A stretch of 64,000 nt of DNA from Colwellia demingiae. GTDB lineage: Bacteria > Pseudomonadota > Gammaproteobacteria > Enterobacterales > Alteromonadaceae. Below the pieces are notes generated by a model. It had not been told where the DNA came from, made no database searches, and saw nothing but the letters and a program-made list of their open reading frames with translations. A program made the translations under genes and the position numbers. This document shows, piece by piece, positions 36,119 to 44,596 of this stretch. The first letter of the stretch is position 1. The number at the start of each line of letters is the position of its first letter. The DNA lies in the NCBI RefSeq assembly GCF_007954275.1, contig NZ_VOLT01000005.1, forward strand, positions 248,001 through 312,000, in the 5' to 3' direction.

Positions 36119-37738
36119 ATGAATAAATCGCAAGGTAACGAGTTTGACTACATTATAGTTGGAGGAGGCTCCGCGGGCTGTGTTTTGGCGAATAGATTAA
36201 CTGAAAATGGTAAATTTACTGTCTGTTTATTAGAAGCAGGTAGCGATAATAACTCTATGTTAGTCAAAACCCCGGGGGCATTTTCAGCCTTTATGTTTTT
36301 GAAAAAATTCAATTGGAGTTTTGATGCTAAACCTAGAAAGGATATTCGTAATGGTGACCCTCTCTTTGTACCTCGAGGACGTGGTTTAGGCGGCAGTTCA
36401 GCCACCAATGCCATGCTTTATATACGTGGGCAAAAACAAGATTATGACCATTGGGCAGAACTAGGTAATGATGGCTGGTCATTCGACGATATTTTACCTT
36501 ATTTCAAGAAATCGGAAACCAATAGCCGTGGCGAAAGTGAGTTACACGGTGGTGACGGTCCCTTACAAGTAACTGATCGCCCTGCTTTCTATGAGATCAG
36601 TAAACGATATATTGAAGCTAGCCAACAGGCTGGTTTCAAAGTTACCGATGATTTTAATGGTAGTGATCAAGAAGGTGTCGGTTATTACCAGTGCACGATA
36701 AAAGATGGCAAGCGTTGCTCTGCAGCTCACGCCTATTTGTTGCCCGTATTGTCTAGACCTAATCTTACCGTATTAACCCACGCACAAGTGAGTAAGGTAC
36801 TACTAAAAGACAAACAAGCTTATGGTGTCGATGTTTATGTTAAAGGCGCAAAGAGAACCTTAACAGCAACTAAAGAAGTCATTTTAAGTGGTGGAAGTAT
36901 CGCTTCACCACAGTTATTAATGTTATCGGGTATTGGTGATAAAAGTGAGCTGACACAACATGGTATTGATTGTGTACATGAACTTAAAGGCGTTGGAAAA
37001 AACTTACGAGAACATGTAGATGCCTGTGTATTAGTCAAAAGTAAAAAAACAGATGGTTTTACCCTATCGGTTACAGGTTTGCTGAAAATGGTACCTGATG
37101 CCATGAAATATCTCACAGGTAAAAAAGGTAAACTTGCCAATAGCATTTTAGAAGCGGGTGGCTTTATCAAGTCGAATGACAACGAAAACAGACCTGATAT
37201 TCAATTGCATATGCTGCCGTTATTATATGACGACAATGGTAGAGATTTGAAACTTTTATCACAGCATGGATTTTCATGTCATGTTTGTGTGCTACGCCCT
37301 GAAAGTACTGGTACTGTGTCATTAAAATCAGCTCGCTATCAAGATGCTCCAGAGATAGATTTCAACTTGTTTTCTGATAAAGAAGGTAAAGACAAAACAG
37401 TATTAATTAATGGTATGCGTCAGCTGCGTAAAATATTAACTGCACCTGCATTAGCACAACATTATGAAAATGAGGTCCATCCAGGTAATGCTTTTGAAAC
37501 GGATGAACAAATTTTTGCTAAAGCCAAAGAGCGTATCGGCACCGTTTTTCATCCTGTTGGCACCTGTAAAATGGGCAACGATGAAATGGCTGTAGTTGAT
37601 AATCAGCTCAAAGTTCACGGCATTGATAAACTAAGAGTAATAGACGCTTCTATTATGCCAACACTGACTAGTGGTAATACCAACGCACCTACTATGGCTA
37701 TTGCTGAAAAAATTGCAGATATGATGCTGACACATTAA
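36119..37738 (+). CDS. GMC-family alcohol/choline dehydrogenase-like flavoprotein
   Basis: The 539-residue flavoprotein begins with the FAD dinucleotide motif DYIIVGGGSAGCVLANRL. It has GMC signature 1 (GRGLGGSSATNAMLYIRG, about residue 85) and signature 2 (GGSIASPQLLMLSGIG, about residue 257), then HPVGTCKMG with the catalytic His (about residue 480) and SGNTNAPTMAIAEKIA at the C-terminus. This group includes AlkJ, which oxidises long-chain alcohols to aldehydes and passes electrons to the quinone pool. No signal peptide is present. Context (aldehyde dehydrogenase and FadD across the divergent promoter) favours an alcohol rather than choline as substrate. Confidence 0.9.
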   Translation: MNKSQGNEFDYIIVGGGSAGCVLANRLTENGKFTVCLLEAGSDNNSMLVKTPGAFSAFMFLKKFNWSFDAKPRKDIRNGDPLFVPRGRGLGGSSATNAMLYIRGQKQDYDHWAELGNDGWSFDDILPYFKKSETNSRGESELHGGDGPLQVTDRPAFYEISKRYIEASQQAGFKVTDDFNGSDQEGVGYYQCTIKDGKRCSAAHAYLLPVLSRPNLTVLTHAQVSKVLLKDKQAYGVDVYVKGAKRTLTATKEVILSGGSIASPQLLMLSGIGDKSELTQHGIDCVHELKGVGKNLREHVDACVLVKSKKTDGFTLSVTGLLKMVPDAMKYLTGKKGKLANSILEAGGFIKSNDNENRPDIQLHMLPLLYDDNGRDLKLLSQHGFSCHVCVLRPESTGTVSLKSARYQDAPEIDFNLFSDKEGKDKTVLINGMRQLRKILTAPALAQHYENEVHPGNAFETDEQIFAKAKERIGTVFHPVGTCKMGNDEMAVVDNQLKVHGIDKLRVIDASIMPTLTSGNTNAPTMAIAEKIADMMLTH

Positions 37739-37753
37739 TTAAGGAAAGAACCC

Positions 37754-38020
37754 ATGTTTAATTTTATAATACACAGTACTAAAGCGTTACTTGCAGGTTT
37801 ATGGATAATGGCAATACTAGGTTTGGTATCAATATCGCCTCTACCCTCAGAATACCAACTTTATCTTTTAGCCTTAGCCGGTATTGTACTTTTAGTACAC
37901 CTTATTGAGTTTTTTGCGATGAAAACTAAAGTAAAAAGTAAAAGCAATATTGAAATAAGCTTTGTTCAAACGATGCTTTGGGGTTTTGGTCATTGGCTGC
38001 CTTTACTTAAAAGTAAGTAA
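37754..38020 (+). CDS. DUF1145-family small membrane protein
   Basis: The 88-residue product has two predicted membrane helices (about residues 7-28 and 35-55) and the C-terminal DUF1145 motif FVQTMLWGFGHWLPLL. The function of the family is unknown. It begins 15 bp after the GMC gene, with AAGGAAAG upstream, so it belongs to the same operon and may be a membrane partner of that dehydrogenase. Confidence 0.8.
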   Translation: MFNFIIHSTKALLAGLWIMAILGLVSISPLPSEYQLYLLALAGIVLLVHLIEFFAMKTKVKSKSNIEISFVQTMLWGFGHWLPLLKSK

Positions 38021-38039
38021 TCGATTAGCTGAATTACTT

Positions 38040-38072
38040 AACCACATTTAGGAAACTGGATGTGGTTTTTTT
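38040..38072 (+). terminator. Terminator of the DUF1302-DUF1329-GMC-DUF1145 operon
   Basis: AACCACAT (38040-38047) and ATGTGGTT (38060-38067) form a perfect 8-bp stem with a 12-nt loop, followed by a run of T. It lies 20 bp after the DUF1145 stop codon. Confidence 0.9.
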
Positions 38073-38176
38073 AATGGTATTGGTATTACTATTCATGACA
38101 ACAAAACACCTGTAATCTATTACAATAATAATGAACGAAATCAATAGATTTAAAATATCTTAGTCTGCAGTTAAAT

Positions 38177-38200
38177 ATAGTTTATTCATGAATAGACTAT
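38177..38200. promoter_or_regulatory. 24-bp palindrome upstream of the TDT transporter
   Basis: ATAGTTTATTCATGAATAGACTAT is a palindrome with a single mismatched pair, and its central 12 bp TATTCATGAATA are perfect. It ends 25 bp before the GTG start, close to where a promoter -10 or operator would lie. The binding protein is unknown. Confidence 0.5.
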
Positions 38201-38225
38201 TTTAACAAACAAGGAGAACAACGCA

Positions 38226-39350
38226 GTGGCGAATGTTGAAAATCAACAACCTGAATTAAATAAAGAGATCGGCCCAAACTGGTTTGCTTCTGTAATGGGG
38301 ACAGGCATTATTGCTAATGCAGCTGTTGGTTTGCCTATGGTGGGTCAGCATCTAGGCCAATTCGGACTTGTGATCTGGGTTATTGCGTCACTTATGTTAA
38401 TTGTAATGCTGCTACTAAAGACGGTTCAAACAATTACCAACCCTCATATTATCAAACGTCAATTTAACGATCCTGTGATGGCACAATTTTTTGGTGCGCC
38501 GCCAATGGCGCTACTAACTATTGCCGGCGGAACATTATTATTTGGACATCATTTTTTTGCACAAGAAACATTGATGGTAATTGCTTGGAGCCTATGGATA
38601 ATTGGCACAATTGTGGGGATGATGACAGCCGTTATTATCCCTTATCGACTTTTTACTCATCATGAAGTACGTGGAGATGCTGCCTTTGGCGGTTGGCTTA
38701 TGCCAGTAGTTCCACCCATGGTATCAGCAGCAATAGGGGCGATGTTCATTCCCCACGTTCAAGATACGTTATTACAACAAACCCTTCTCTATGCTTGTTA
38801 TGCAATGTTTGGTACTAGCTTAATCGCAGCAATGATTATCCTTACCTTAATCTGGGGACGATTAGTACACTCAGGTACTTCAGGCGGCGCACGCGTACCA
38901 ACATTATGGTTGGTGTTAGGACCACTAGGACAATCTATCACTGCAGCAGGGGCTTTAGGCGCAGTTGCCTTAACCGTTGTTGAACAACCCATTGCGGGTA
39001 GTTTGAATAATATGGCTATTTTGTATGGCGTTCCCGTATGGGGCTTTGCATTTTACTGGTCAATTTTAGCAAGCTTTCTGACATTACGTGCACTACGTAG
39101 AAAAATGCCTTTTGCACTCACTTGGTGGGCATTTACCTTCCCTGTGGGCACTTGTGTAACAGGTACTACCCAGTTAGCCTTACATACTGGATTGCCTGCA
39201 TTTGAATGGGCTGCGGTTATTTTATTTGCAGGGCTACTATGTGCTTGGGTTATCGCAGCATTGGGCACGATTAAAGGCCTTAAGACTGGGCATATTATGA
39301 AAAACCCGGTGAGCTCTCCTGTCATCATTGCCAAGAAAGGCCCCAGATAA
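38226..39350 (+). CDS. TDT-family transporter (TehA/SLAC1-like)
   Basis: The 374-residue membrane protein starts with GTG, supported by AAGGAG 9 bases upstream. It has about ten helices and the TDT hallmark NWFASVMGTGIIANA near the N-terminus, with FPVGTCVTGTTQLALHTG towards the end. The family includes tellurite-resistance TehA, malate permease Mae1 and the SLAC1 anion channel, with a conserved Phe gating the pore. The substrate could be a dicarboxylate, sulfite or another anion; no neighbour settles it. It is transcribed alone, behind a palindrome that may be its operator. Confidence 0.88.
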   Translation: MANVENQQPELNKEIGPNWFASVMGTGIIANAAVGLPMVGQHLGQFGLVIWVIASLMLIVMLLLKTVQTITNPHIIKRQFNDPVMAQFFGAPPMALLTIAGGTLLFGHHFFAQETLMVIAWSLWIIGTIVGMMTAVIIPYRLFTHHEVRGDAAFGGWLMPVVPPMVSAAIGAMFIPHVQDTLLQQTLLYACYAMFGTSLIAAMIILTLIWGRLVHSGTSGGARVPTLWLVLGPLGQSITAAGALGAVALTVVEQPIAGSLNNMAILYGVPVWGFAFYWSILASFLTLRALRRKMPFALTWWAFTFPVGTCVTGTTQLALHTGLPAFEWAAVILFAGLLCAWVIAALGTIKGLKTGHIMKNPVSSPVIIAKKGPR

Positions 39351-39483
39351 TAACGTTTACTATCGGCGTAATAATCTAGCACTAAATATGGACACTCAAA
39401 GGCTTCTTAAAAATTTAGTGAGTGTTCGTATTACTTCAATAATATATACGCGCAAAATAATTAACGCTCAGAAGACACAAATA

Positions 39484-41745
39484 TTATTGAAAGAGTGCTC
39501 TATTATGTTTATGCCACGCTAAATAATCATGAGTAATCATTGGTTTTGCAATTAAATAACCTTGAATTGAGTCAATATGCATAGTTTTAAGTATCTCGAA
39601 TTGCTCTAATCCTTCAACGCCTTCAGCAACCACTGAAATGTTAAGACTTTTTGCCAAGCCTATTATCATTTGTACGATACTAAAACCAGATCCATCATCT
39701 AAAACTTTATCAATAAAACTTTTATCAATTTTCAATTCTTTAACCGGAAAAGCACTTAAGTGTGCCAAGGAAGAATATCCGGTGCCAAAATCATCTATTG
39801 AAAATATGAACCCCTTCTCTTTGAGTTCTTCCATTTGTTGTATCGTATTATCTATATCACCTGACAACATTGACTCGGTAATTTCTAACTTAATTTGTGA
39901 TGATCGTATATCGAAATCATTAATGGTATTAAGTAACTCGGTTTTTAAAGTAGATGAGTTAAATTGACATTGGCTTATGTTGATTGAAACATTAAAAAAC
40001 TCATCAATCATATTCTCAGCACTAAGTTCATTAATTAAGAAACAAATATCCCTTAGTACAATATTTTGTAATTGTTGAATTAGCCCATATTGTTCGGCAA
40101 TGGATATAAACTCACAAGGTGGTATTACTCCCTTACTTGGGTGATGCCATCGAATGAGCGCCTCCGCTCCAACAACCCCGCCTAATGCACTTATTTTAGG
40201 TTGAAAATAAGCACAAAACTCACCACAAGCTATCGCTCTAACAATATCAGTTTCAAGCTCAATCTGCTTTTCTAGTAACGTTTGTAATTTAGGATCATAG
40301 AAACTATAACTATTACCTCCTTTCGTTTTAGAACGGTACATTGCTGTGTCTGCAAACTTCAATATATTCTCTGTTACTGAGTTTTCAGTATTTATTAAGC
40401 AAATACCAATACTACAACTTACTTGAAATGCAAAACCCTCTACTTCAAATTTTTCATGGAATACACTTAGTAGTTTTTGAGCAACTATTTCTGCTTCGAT
40501 ATTAGCTTGTTTATTATCCTCACCAATATACTCCAACAAAAGAATAAACTCATCGCCCCCAACCCTAGCTAAAGTATCAGATGCTCTTATTACTGAGCTC
40601 AGTCTTTTAGATAATTCAATTAAAATTTTGTCACCAGCACTATGTCCTAATGAGTCATTAATTCTTTTAAATTTATCTAAATCCAAAAATAATAAGGCAC
40701 CCGTTTTATAGGTGCGTTTTATTCTCTCTACACACATTTTTAACCTTTCGTTGAGCATTCTCCTGTTAGGAAGGTTGGTTAAGGGGTCAAAAAAAGCTAA
40801 CTTTTCTACTTCTTTTTCGGCCGTCCTTCGAATAGTAATATCTCTAGCCATCCATACAACATGCCTTTGAGATGGGTTATTTTGATGATAGTGCTCAATA
40901 GGAGCAGTTCTTCCTTCAAAGATAATTTTACCGTTTTTAACTTCAAGCTGATATTCAAAAACTTGAACATCATTAGTCTCTAACGTTTTTTCGATTACTG
41001 CCATAATCGGCTTAGAATCCTTTTCGGGTAAGACATCTTTTACATTTTTTTTAATTAGTTTACTTTGCGAGTTATATAACAATTCATCAGATGAGCCATA
41101 AATATCAGTATATTCGCCCTTTTCACTTAAAATTAAGATTAAGTCTGGCATTACTTTAGTAAAAGCCATAAATTTTTCATTACTTTGCTGCAAATCAACA
41201 ATGAGTTGCTTAACTTTAAGTGACTCAACATTCTTTTCTAATGCAATGCTAGAAAAGTTCACGAAGTAATCAATTAACTCTAAGTCTTTCTTTGATGGGG
41301 CTTTAGGATAACTGTGGTAGATGACAAAGGTACCAAGAATCTTTGATTGTGTTGAAATAATAGGAGTTGACCAGCATGATTTAAGGCCAAAGCTTAATGC
41401 AAGTTCTTTTAAATCTGTCCATAAGGGTGATGTTGCAATGTCTTCAACAATTACGCGGGATTTTCGATATACGGATGTCCCACATGACCCTACATTTGGT
41501 CCTATATGCACTCCACTTATTAACTGACAATATTTATAATCGATATTTGGTGCTGCACGATGAAAAAGCTGATCTCCCTTTAACGATAAGATTGAACATC
41601 TTGCCGATTTATCCTCAATAGTTTCTTCAATAGATAAACAAATATCGTTAAGAATTTCATTTAAAGGCGTACCTAATGCAATTTTAGATAATATATTTTG
41701 TTGATGATCTAATAATCTACTTAACTTAACTGTGTCCATGTCCAT
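39484..41745 (-). CDS. Cyclic-di-GMP protein with GAF, PAS, GGDEF and EAL domains
   Basis: The 753-residue protein has an N-terminal GAF domain (about 15-170, with VGSCGTSVYRKSRVIVEDIA), a PAS/PAC segment (about 190-310), a GGDEF domain with intact RVGGDEF (about residue 400) and an EAL domain with EALIRWHHP (about residue 535). DFGTGYSSLAHLSAFPVKELKIDK at about 655-678 is the catalytic-loop region. Both active sites look complete, so it could both make and break c-di-GMP, switched by the sensory domains. There is no membrane helix, so it is cytoplasmic. The start is uncertain between ATGs at 41745 and 41739. Confidence 0.9.
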   Translation of the reverse strand: MDMDTVKLSRLLDHQQNILSKIALGTPLNEILNDICLSIEETIEDKSARCSILSLKGDQLFHRAAPNIDYKYCQLISGVHIGPNVGSCGTSVYRKSRVIVEDIATSPLWTDLKELALSFGLKSCWSTPIISTQSKILGTFVIYHSYPKAPSKKDLELIDYFVNFSSIALEKNVESLKVKQLIVDLQQSNEKFMAFTKVMPDLILILSEKGEYTDIYGSSDELLYNSQSKLIKKNVKDVLPEKDSKPIMAVIEKTLETNDVQVFEYQLEVKNGKIIFEGRTAPIEHYHQNNPSQRHVVWMARDITIRRTAEKEVEKLAFFDPLTNLPNRRMLNERLKMCVERIKRTYKTGALLFLDLDKFKRINDSLGHSAGDKILIELSKRLSSVIRASDTLARVGGDEFILLLEYIGEDNKQANIEAEIVAQKLLSVFHEKFEVEGFAFQVSCSIGICLINTENSVTENILKFADTAMYRSKTKGGNSYSFYDPKLQTLLEKQIELETDIVRAIACGEFCAYFQPKISALGGVVGAEALIRWHHPSKGVIPPCEFISIAEQYGLIQQLQNIVLRDICFLINELSAENMIDEFFNVSINISQCQFNSSTLKTELLNTINDFDIRSSQIKLEITESMLSGDIDNTIQQMEELKEKGFIFSIDDFGTGYSSLAHLSAFPVKELKIDKSFIDKVLDDGSGFSIVQMIIGLAKSLNISVVAEGVEGLEQFEILKTMHIDSIQGYLIAKPMITHDYLAWHKHNRALFQ

Positions 41746-42029
41746 AGTCTATATTCCATTATAGATTTTAATTAAATTGTTTCTAATCAATAAGAAACAT
41801 CATAAGCATCAAAGTCTTAAATGCGCTAAAACTGAGATTTATCCTTATATCTCCATGATACATCAAAAGGCAGTGTTTGGCAGGAGAACATCCTTAAAAA
41901 CACCTGTTTCACACTTATAAAATCAGTTATGTCATTGCGATATAGGCAGGAATACCTGACCATATAATTTGTAGAAAATGCTAGGTCCAACCTGCGTTCA
42001 AATAGCTAACTGACTTTATGAGTAATAAA
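41746..42029. other. Gene-free gap upstream of the GGDEF/EAL gene
   Basis: No ORF or clear structure is seen. Bases 41932-41963 resemble a decayed copy of the common GTCATTCCCGCG-type intergenic repeat, with CAGGAATACCTG surviving; this is too degenerate to annotate. Confidence 0.4.
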
Positions 42030-42812
42030 TTAACCCTCCGCCTTTAAATCGATAGAATTCATGAATAACCTTGGGTCCTCTATTTTTTCTAGCATTGAAG
42101 TCTCAGGTAAACAATCATCATCAACGTAATCAACATAATCACCAGTCGAATCAAAAACTAACATATCCAGCGCTAAACGATCTAATCCGTATATACCTCG
42201 ATGGATCATGTCAGCCGAAAAAACTAACAAGTCGCCCGCAGCTAACTTAATTTTTTTACCGGTAGAGAGGCCTTCACTACTCACTCTGCCCTTTTCTTCT
42301 TGTCGGACATCAAATTCTTCCTCATTATCCCATCGTTTGTGTGTTCCTGGCACCAATTCCATGCCAAGTTCATCAAATAAAGGAATTCGAAAATGCACTA
42401 CTTGCGTCTCCTGAATGACCTGTTTTTGATCTTCAACGTCATAGTCATATTGACAGTCTCGATGCCAAAAATCTTTTTGTAGAGGATTAACGGGGTTAAA
42501 AAATAACTGGGTATTCATAAAAGCTGGATTAGCCGCCATCACAGAATCGACAATGTTCATTATTTTTTTTGAACTAATAAAGTTAAAAAGCTTCACCCGA
42601 TCGTCATACGCTAAGTACTGACTTCCCGTTATTAAAGAAGAGTTGAACGCTTCTTCTTGATAAAACTGTTCGTTGTCTTTTTTCCATGCTTCATGGAATT
42701 TTAATATGACTTTTCTAAGTGCTGAAATTTCAGCCGCATTAAAATAATCTCTAATGACAAAGTAACCTTGTTCGTGATAACTACTATTTAATTGACACCG
42801 ATTTTCAACCAT
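42030..42812 (-). CDS. Phytanoyl-CoA dioxygenase (PhyH) family protein
   Basis: The 260-residue product has the PhyH start QGYFVIRDYFNAAEISALRK and the Fe(II)-binding HRD motif in FWHRDCQYDY (about residue 116). The distal His lies in DMIHRGIYGLDRLALDM (about residue 205), with an Arg for 2-oxoglutarate. These are Fe(II)/2-oxoglutarate oxygenases; bacterial members hydroxylate diverse small molecules, and this substrate is unknown. It is transcribed alone, and no biosynthetic genes adjoin it. Confidence 0.87.
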   Translation of the reverse strand: MVENRCQLNSSYHEQGYFVIRDYFNAAEISALRKVILKFHEAWKKDNEQFYQEEAFNSSLITGSQYLAYDDRVKLFNFISSKKIMNIVDSVMAANPAFMNTQLFFNPVNPLQKDFWHRDCQYDYDVEDQKQVIQETQVVHFRIPLFDELGMELVPGTHKRWDNEEEFDVRQEEKGRVSSEGLSTGKKIKLAAGDLLVFSADMIHRGIYGLDRLALDMLVFDSTGDYVDYVDDDCLPETSMLEKIEDPRLFMNSIDLKAEG

Positions 42813-43284
42813 TTACACCCTTTGCCTCCACTTTAACTTTCTTATAAGAATAATATTTACTGAGCCGCTAACTTTTATGTCAAAAGCTCTAGCCTCAAAG
42901 TGACTATTAACGTTGTCAGGAATAAGGGACGATTTTGATATATTAAAGGGCACTCAATAGACATAACTTAGTTAATTCTATCTTAAGAATTATAAGCTAT
43001 TTAAACTGGCTTTATCACTTAATTCACCCTGCTAAAAATCATCAATTTACTCCGACAATCGAACGCTGACCGTGAGTAACACAAACAAAGTGATATCAAA
43101 GGAAGTTATGAAAGAAAAAGAAGGGGAATAACGGGGATAGTAACTAAAGATAAATAATTAAAATATCCTTAGTTACTTTTCATGCTGATAAACCATTTAA
43201 GGTGTATCTCATTACTTTAATGTTCCAAAGTACATGATTCAACACTAAGATTTCATTATTTTAATATTGTCATTATGACCAATA
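42813..43284. other. Gene-free gap between PhyH and the small lipoprotein
   Basis: No gene is supported. A 7-codon ORF with a good ribosome site (AAAGGAAGTT, then ATG at 43108, stop at 43131) lies just ahead of a hairpin at 43140-43180. The rest is AT-rich without recognised features. Confidence 0.4.
43140..43180 (+). terminator. Terminator-like hairpin in the PhyH/lipoprotein gap
   Basis: GTAACTAA (43140-43147) pairs with TTAGTTAC (43169-43176), and GATA (43149) with TATC (43164), separated by an A-C mismatch, before TTTT on the plus strand. It stands 9 bases after a 7-codon ORF. No plus-strand gene is known upstream, so what it terminates is unclear. Confidence 0.5.
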
Positions 43285-43527
43285 TTAATTAGTGATGTCA
43301 TCTTTCATTTTTCGAGCGAATTCATCGGCATGGTCTTTACTATATTGACGTTCAGCTTCGGTGTTACATATTTTTTTACTAATACGTGTACCGGTCACCT
43401 TAACGTTTCTACATTCATAACCAGATTTTTTTTGTGCTGCGCTAAGTTGACTATCATCTCCCTGCTTATCAGTATTGCTACATGCAAATAAAAGCGTAGA
43501 TAACGTAACTAATATAATAGTTTTAAT
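43285..43527 (-). CDS. Small lipoprotein, 80 residues, apparent ATT start
   Basis: A frame too short for usual ORF lists encodes a lipoprotein signal (KTIILVTLSTLLFAC, lipobox LFAC, lipidated Cys16) and a mature part with four motifs: GYECRNVKVTGTRISKK, an ICNTEAER stretch, and two Cys (39 and 54) that may pair. A similar arrangement (VTG-x-R-I followed by a C-x-T motif) is common in small secreted proteins of Alteromonadales. A stop TAA lies one codon before the ATT at 43527, and no ATG, GTG or TTG occurs before the signal peptide. An AAGGGA ribosome site lies 7 bases upstream of the ATT. Either ATT is the start codon or the start was lost by mutation. Confidence 0.6.
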   Translation of the reverse strand: MKTIILVTLSTLLFACSNTDKQGDDSQLSAAQKKSGYECRNVKVTGTRISKKICNTEAERQYSKDHADEFARKMKDDITN

Positions 43528-44052
43528 TTAAAGTTCCCTTTAAGTTAAAGATATTCATGATTATTTCCTAACCAGACTGCCAAACATTAATCATTATCAA
43601 TATGATTGTCAACTTTCGATTTAAGATTGTTTATTTAAACGTAATCAAAGCCTATTGCAGTTAAAAAACATTCAAAACAAGACAAATAAAATCACTTATA
43701 GCCCTATATAATTTATTCTCTTATTAACGGATTAACATCACTTGAAGAGGAGTGAAAATGGGCGTTATCGTTTTTCATGTTGCGTAATTGATACCAATAA
43801 ACTGATATTGAGTAAAGCTATGCAAATAACTATTCTTACATGAGAGAAAAGAAAGCTATGTACTAAAATATCGGCTCCATCCCCCTATATCTAAAAATCT
43901 TATCGCTTGATCTCCTCCTCAATATAACAACTTAGTAATGATGAAAACTCATACTTTATGAGTAGATTCATTTCATCCTTTTGGTCTACATCTGCACAGG
44001 GAGATTAATAATATAATACCGCTGAGTCTTTCAGTTATATAAAGGGAATAAA
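43528..44052. other. Gene-free gap upstream of the cytochrome gene
   Basis: No gene is supported. GAGGAG followed by ATG at 43758 opens an 8-codon ORF (stop at 43787) that could be a relic. Base 43791 begins ATACCAAT, resembling a MITE end but without a partner. The cytochrome promoter must lie in the last 100 bases. Confidence 0.4.
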
Positions 44053-44436
44053 ATGAAAAGCAAGATATTGGGTATGTCAATTTTAGCAGCGACTATCTCT
44101 TTTACTTCATTAGCGGAAGGTAATAATGAAGTGATGATGCAAGCAGCAGGGCAAGAAATTTTTAAAAAGTGTAGTGCATGTCACTCAACCGATACTAGCA
44201 AAAATACATTTGGTCCTAGTTTAGTTGGTGTTATAAACCGCAAAGCAGCATCTCTTCCTCGTTTTGCTTATTCTGAAGCATTACAGAAGTCAGGTCTAAC
44301 TTGGACAGAAGCAAACCTTCGTCGATGGATGGCAGGTAATGATATTTTAGTGCCGGGTACTCGTATGCGTCATGTGCAAATTACTGACCTAGCTGAACAG
44401 AACTATTTATTGGCGTACCTTAAATCATTAAAGTAA
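44053..44436 (+). CDS. Class I c-type cytochrome
   Basis: The 127-residue precursor has a signal peptide (ILGMSILAATISFTSLAEG) and one haem site C-S-A-C-H (residues 40-44). The distal ligand is probably Met105 in PGTRMRHV. FGPSLVGVINRKA and YSEALQKSGLTWTEANLRRWM are the usual cytochrome c2/c550 segments. It is a soluble periplasmic electron carrier. The gene stands alone with its own terminator, so its electron partners are unknown. The ATG follows AAAGGGAATAAA. Confidence 0.92.
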   Translation: MKSKILGMSILAATISFTSLAEGNNEVMMQAAGQEIFKKCSACHSTDTSKNTFGPSLVGVINRKAASLPRFAYSEALQKSGLTWTEANLRRWMAGNDILVPGTRMRHVQITDLAEQNYLLAYLKSLK

Positions 44437-44458
44437 TGATGAGTGTTTTATCACGATG

Positions 44459-44497
44459 AAAAAAGAGCTTTGACGTTGATTTTAAAAGCTCTTTTTT
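44459..44497 (+). terminator. Terminator of the cytochrome c gene
   Basis: AAAAGAGCTTT (44461-44471) pairs with AAAGCTCTTTT (44485-44494) around a loop of about 13 nt, followed by more T. It lies 23 bp past the stop codon. Confidence 0.9.
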
Positions 44498-44596
44498 AAT
44501 ATAAAAACATGTCATTTAGAGAATGTAAACTTTCAACCATAATGCCTAACCCGCTTAATTATGATTAGTTAGTGAACAGCATTTAATAATATGCGA

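Noticed and set aside
41929-41965. Degenerate GTCATTCCCGCG-type intergenic repeat; a GTCATTGCGA also occurs near 11383
   Set aside because: Only about 10 bases and a short CAGG/CCTG stem survive; not enough to call a repeat copy.
43791-43806. ATACCAATAAACTGAT as another MITE end
   Set aside because: Matches only the first eight bases of the MITE ends and no inverse partner lies within 300 bp.
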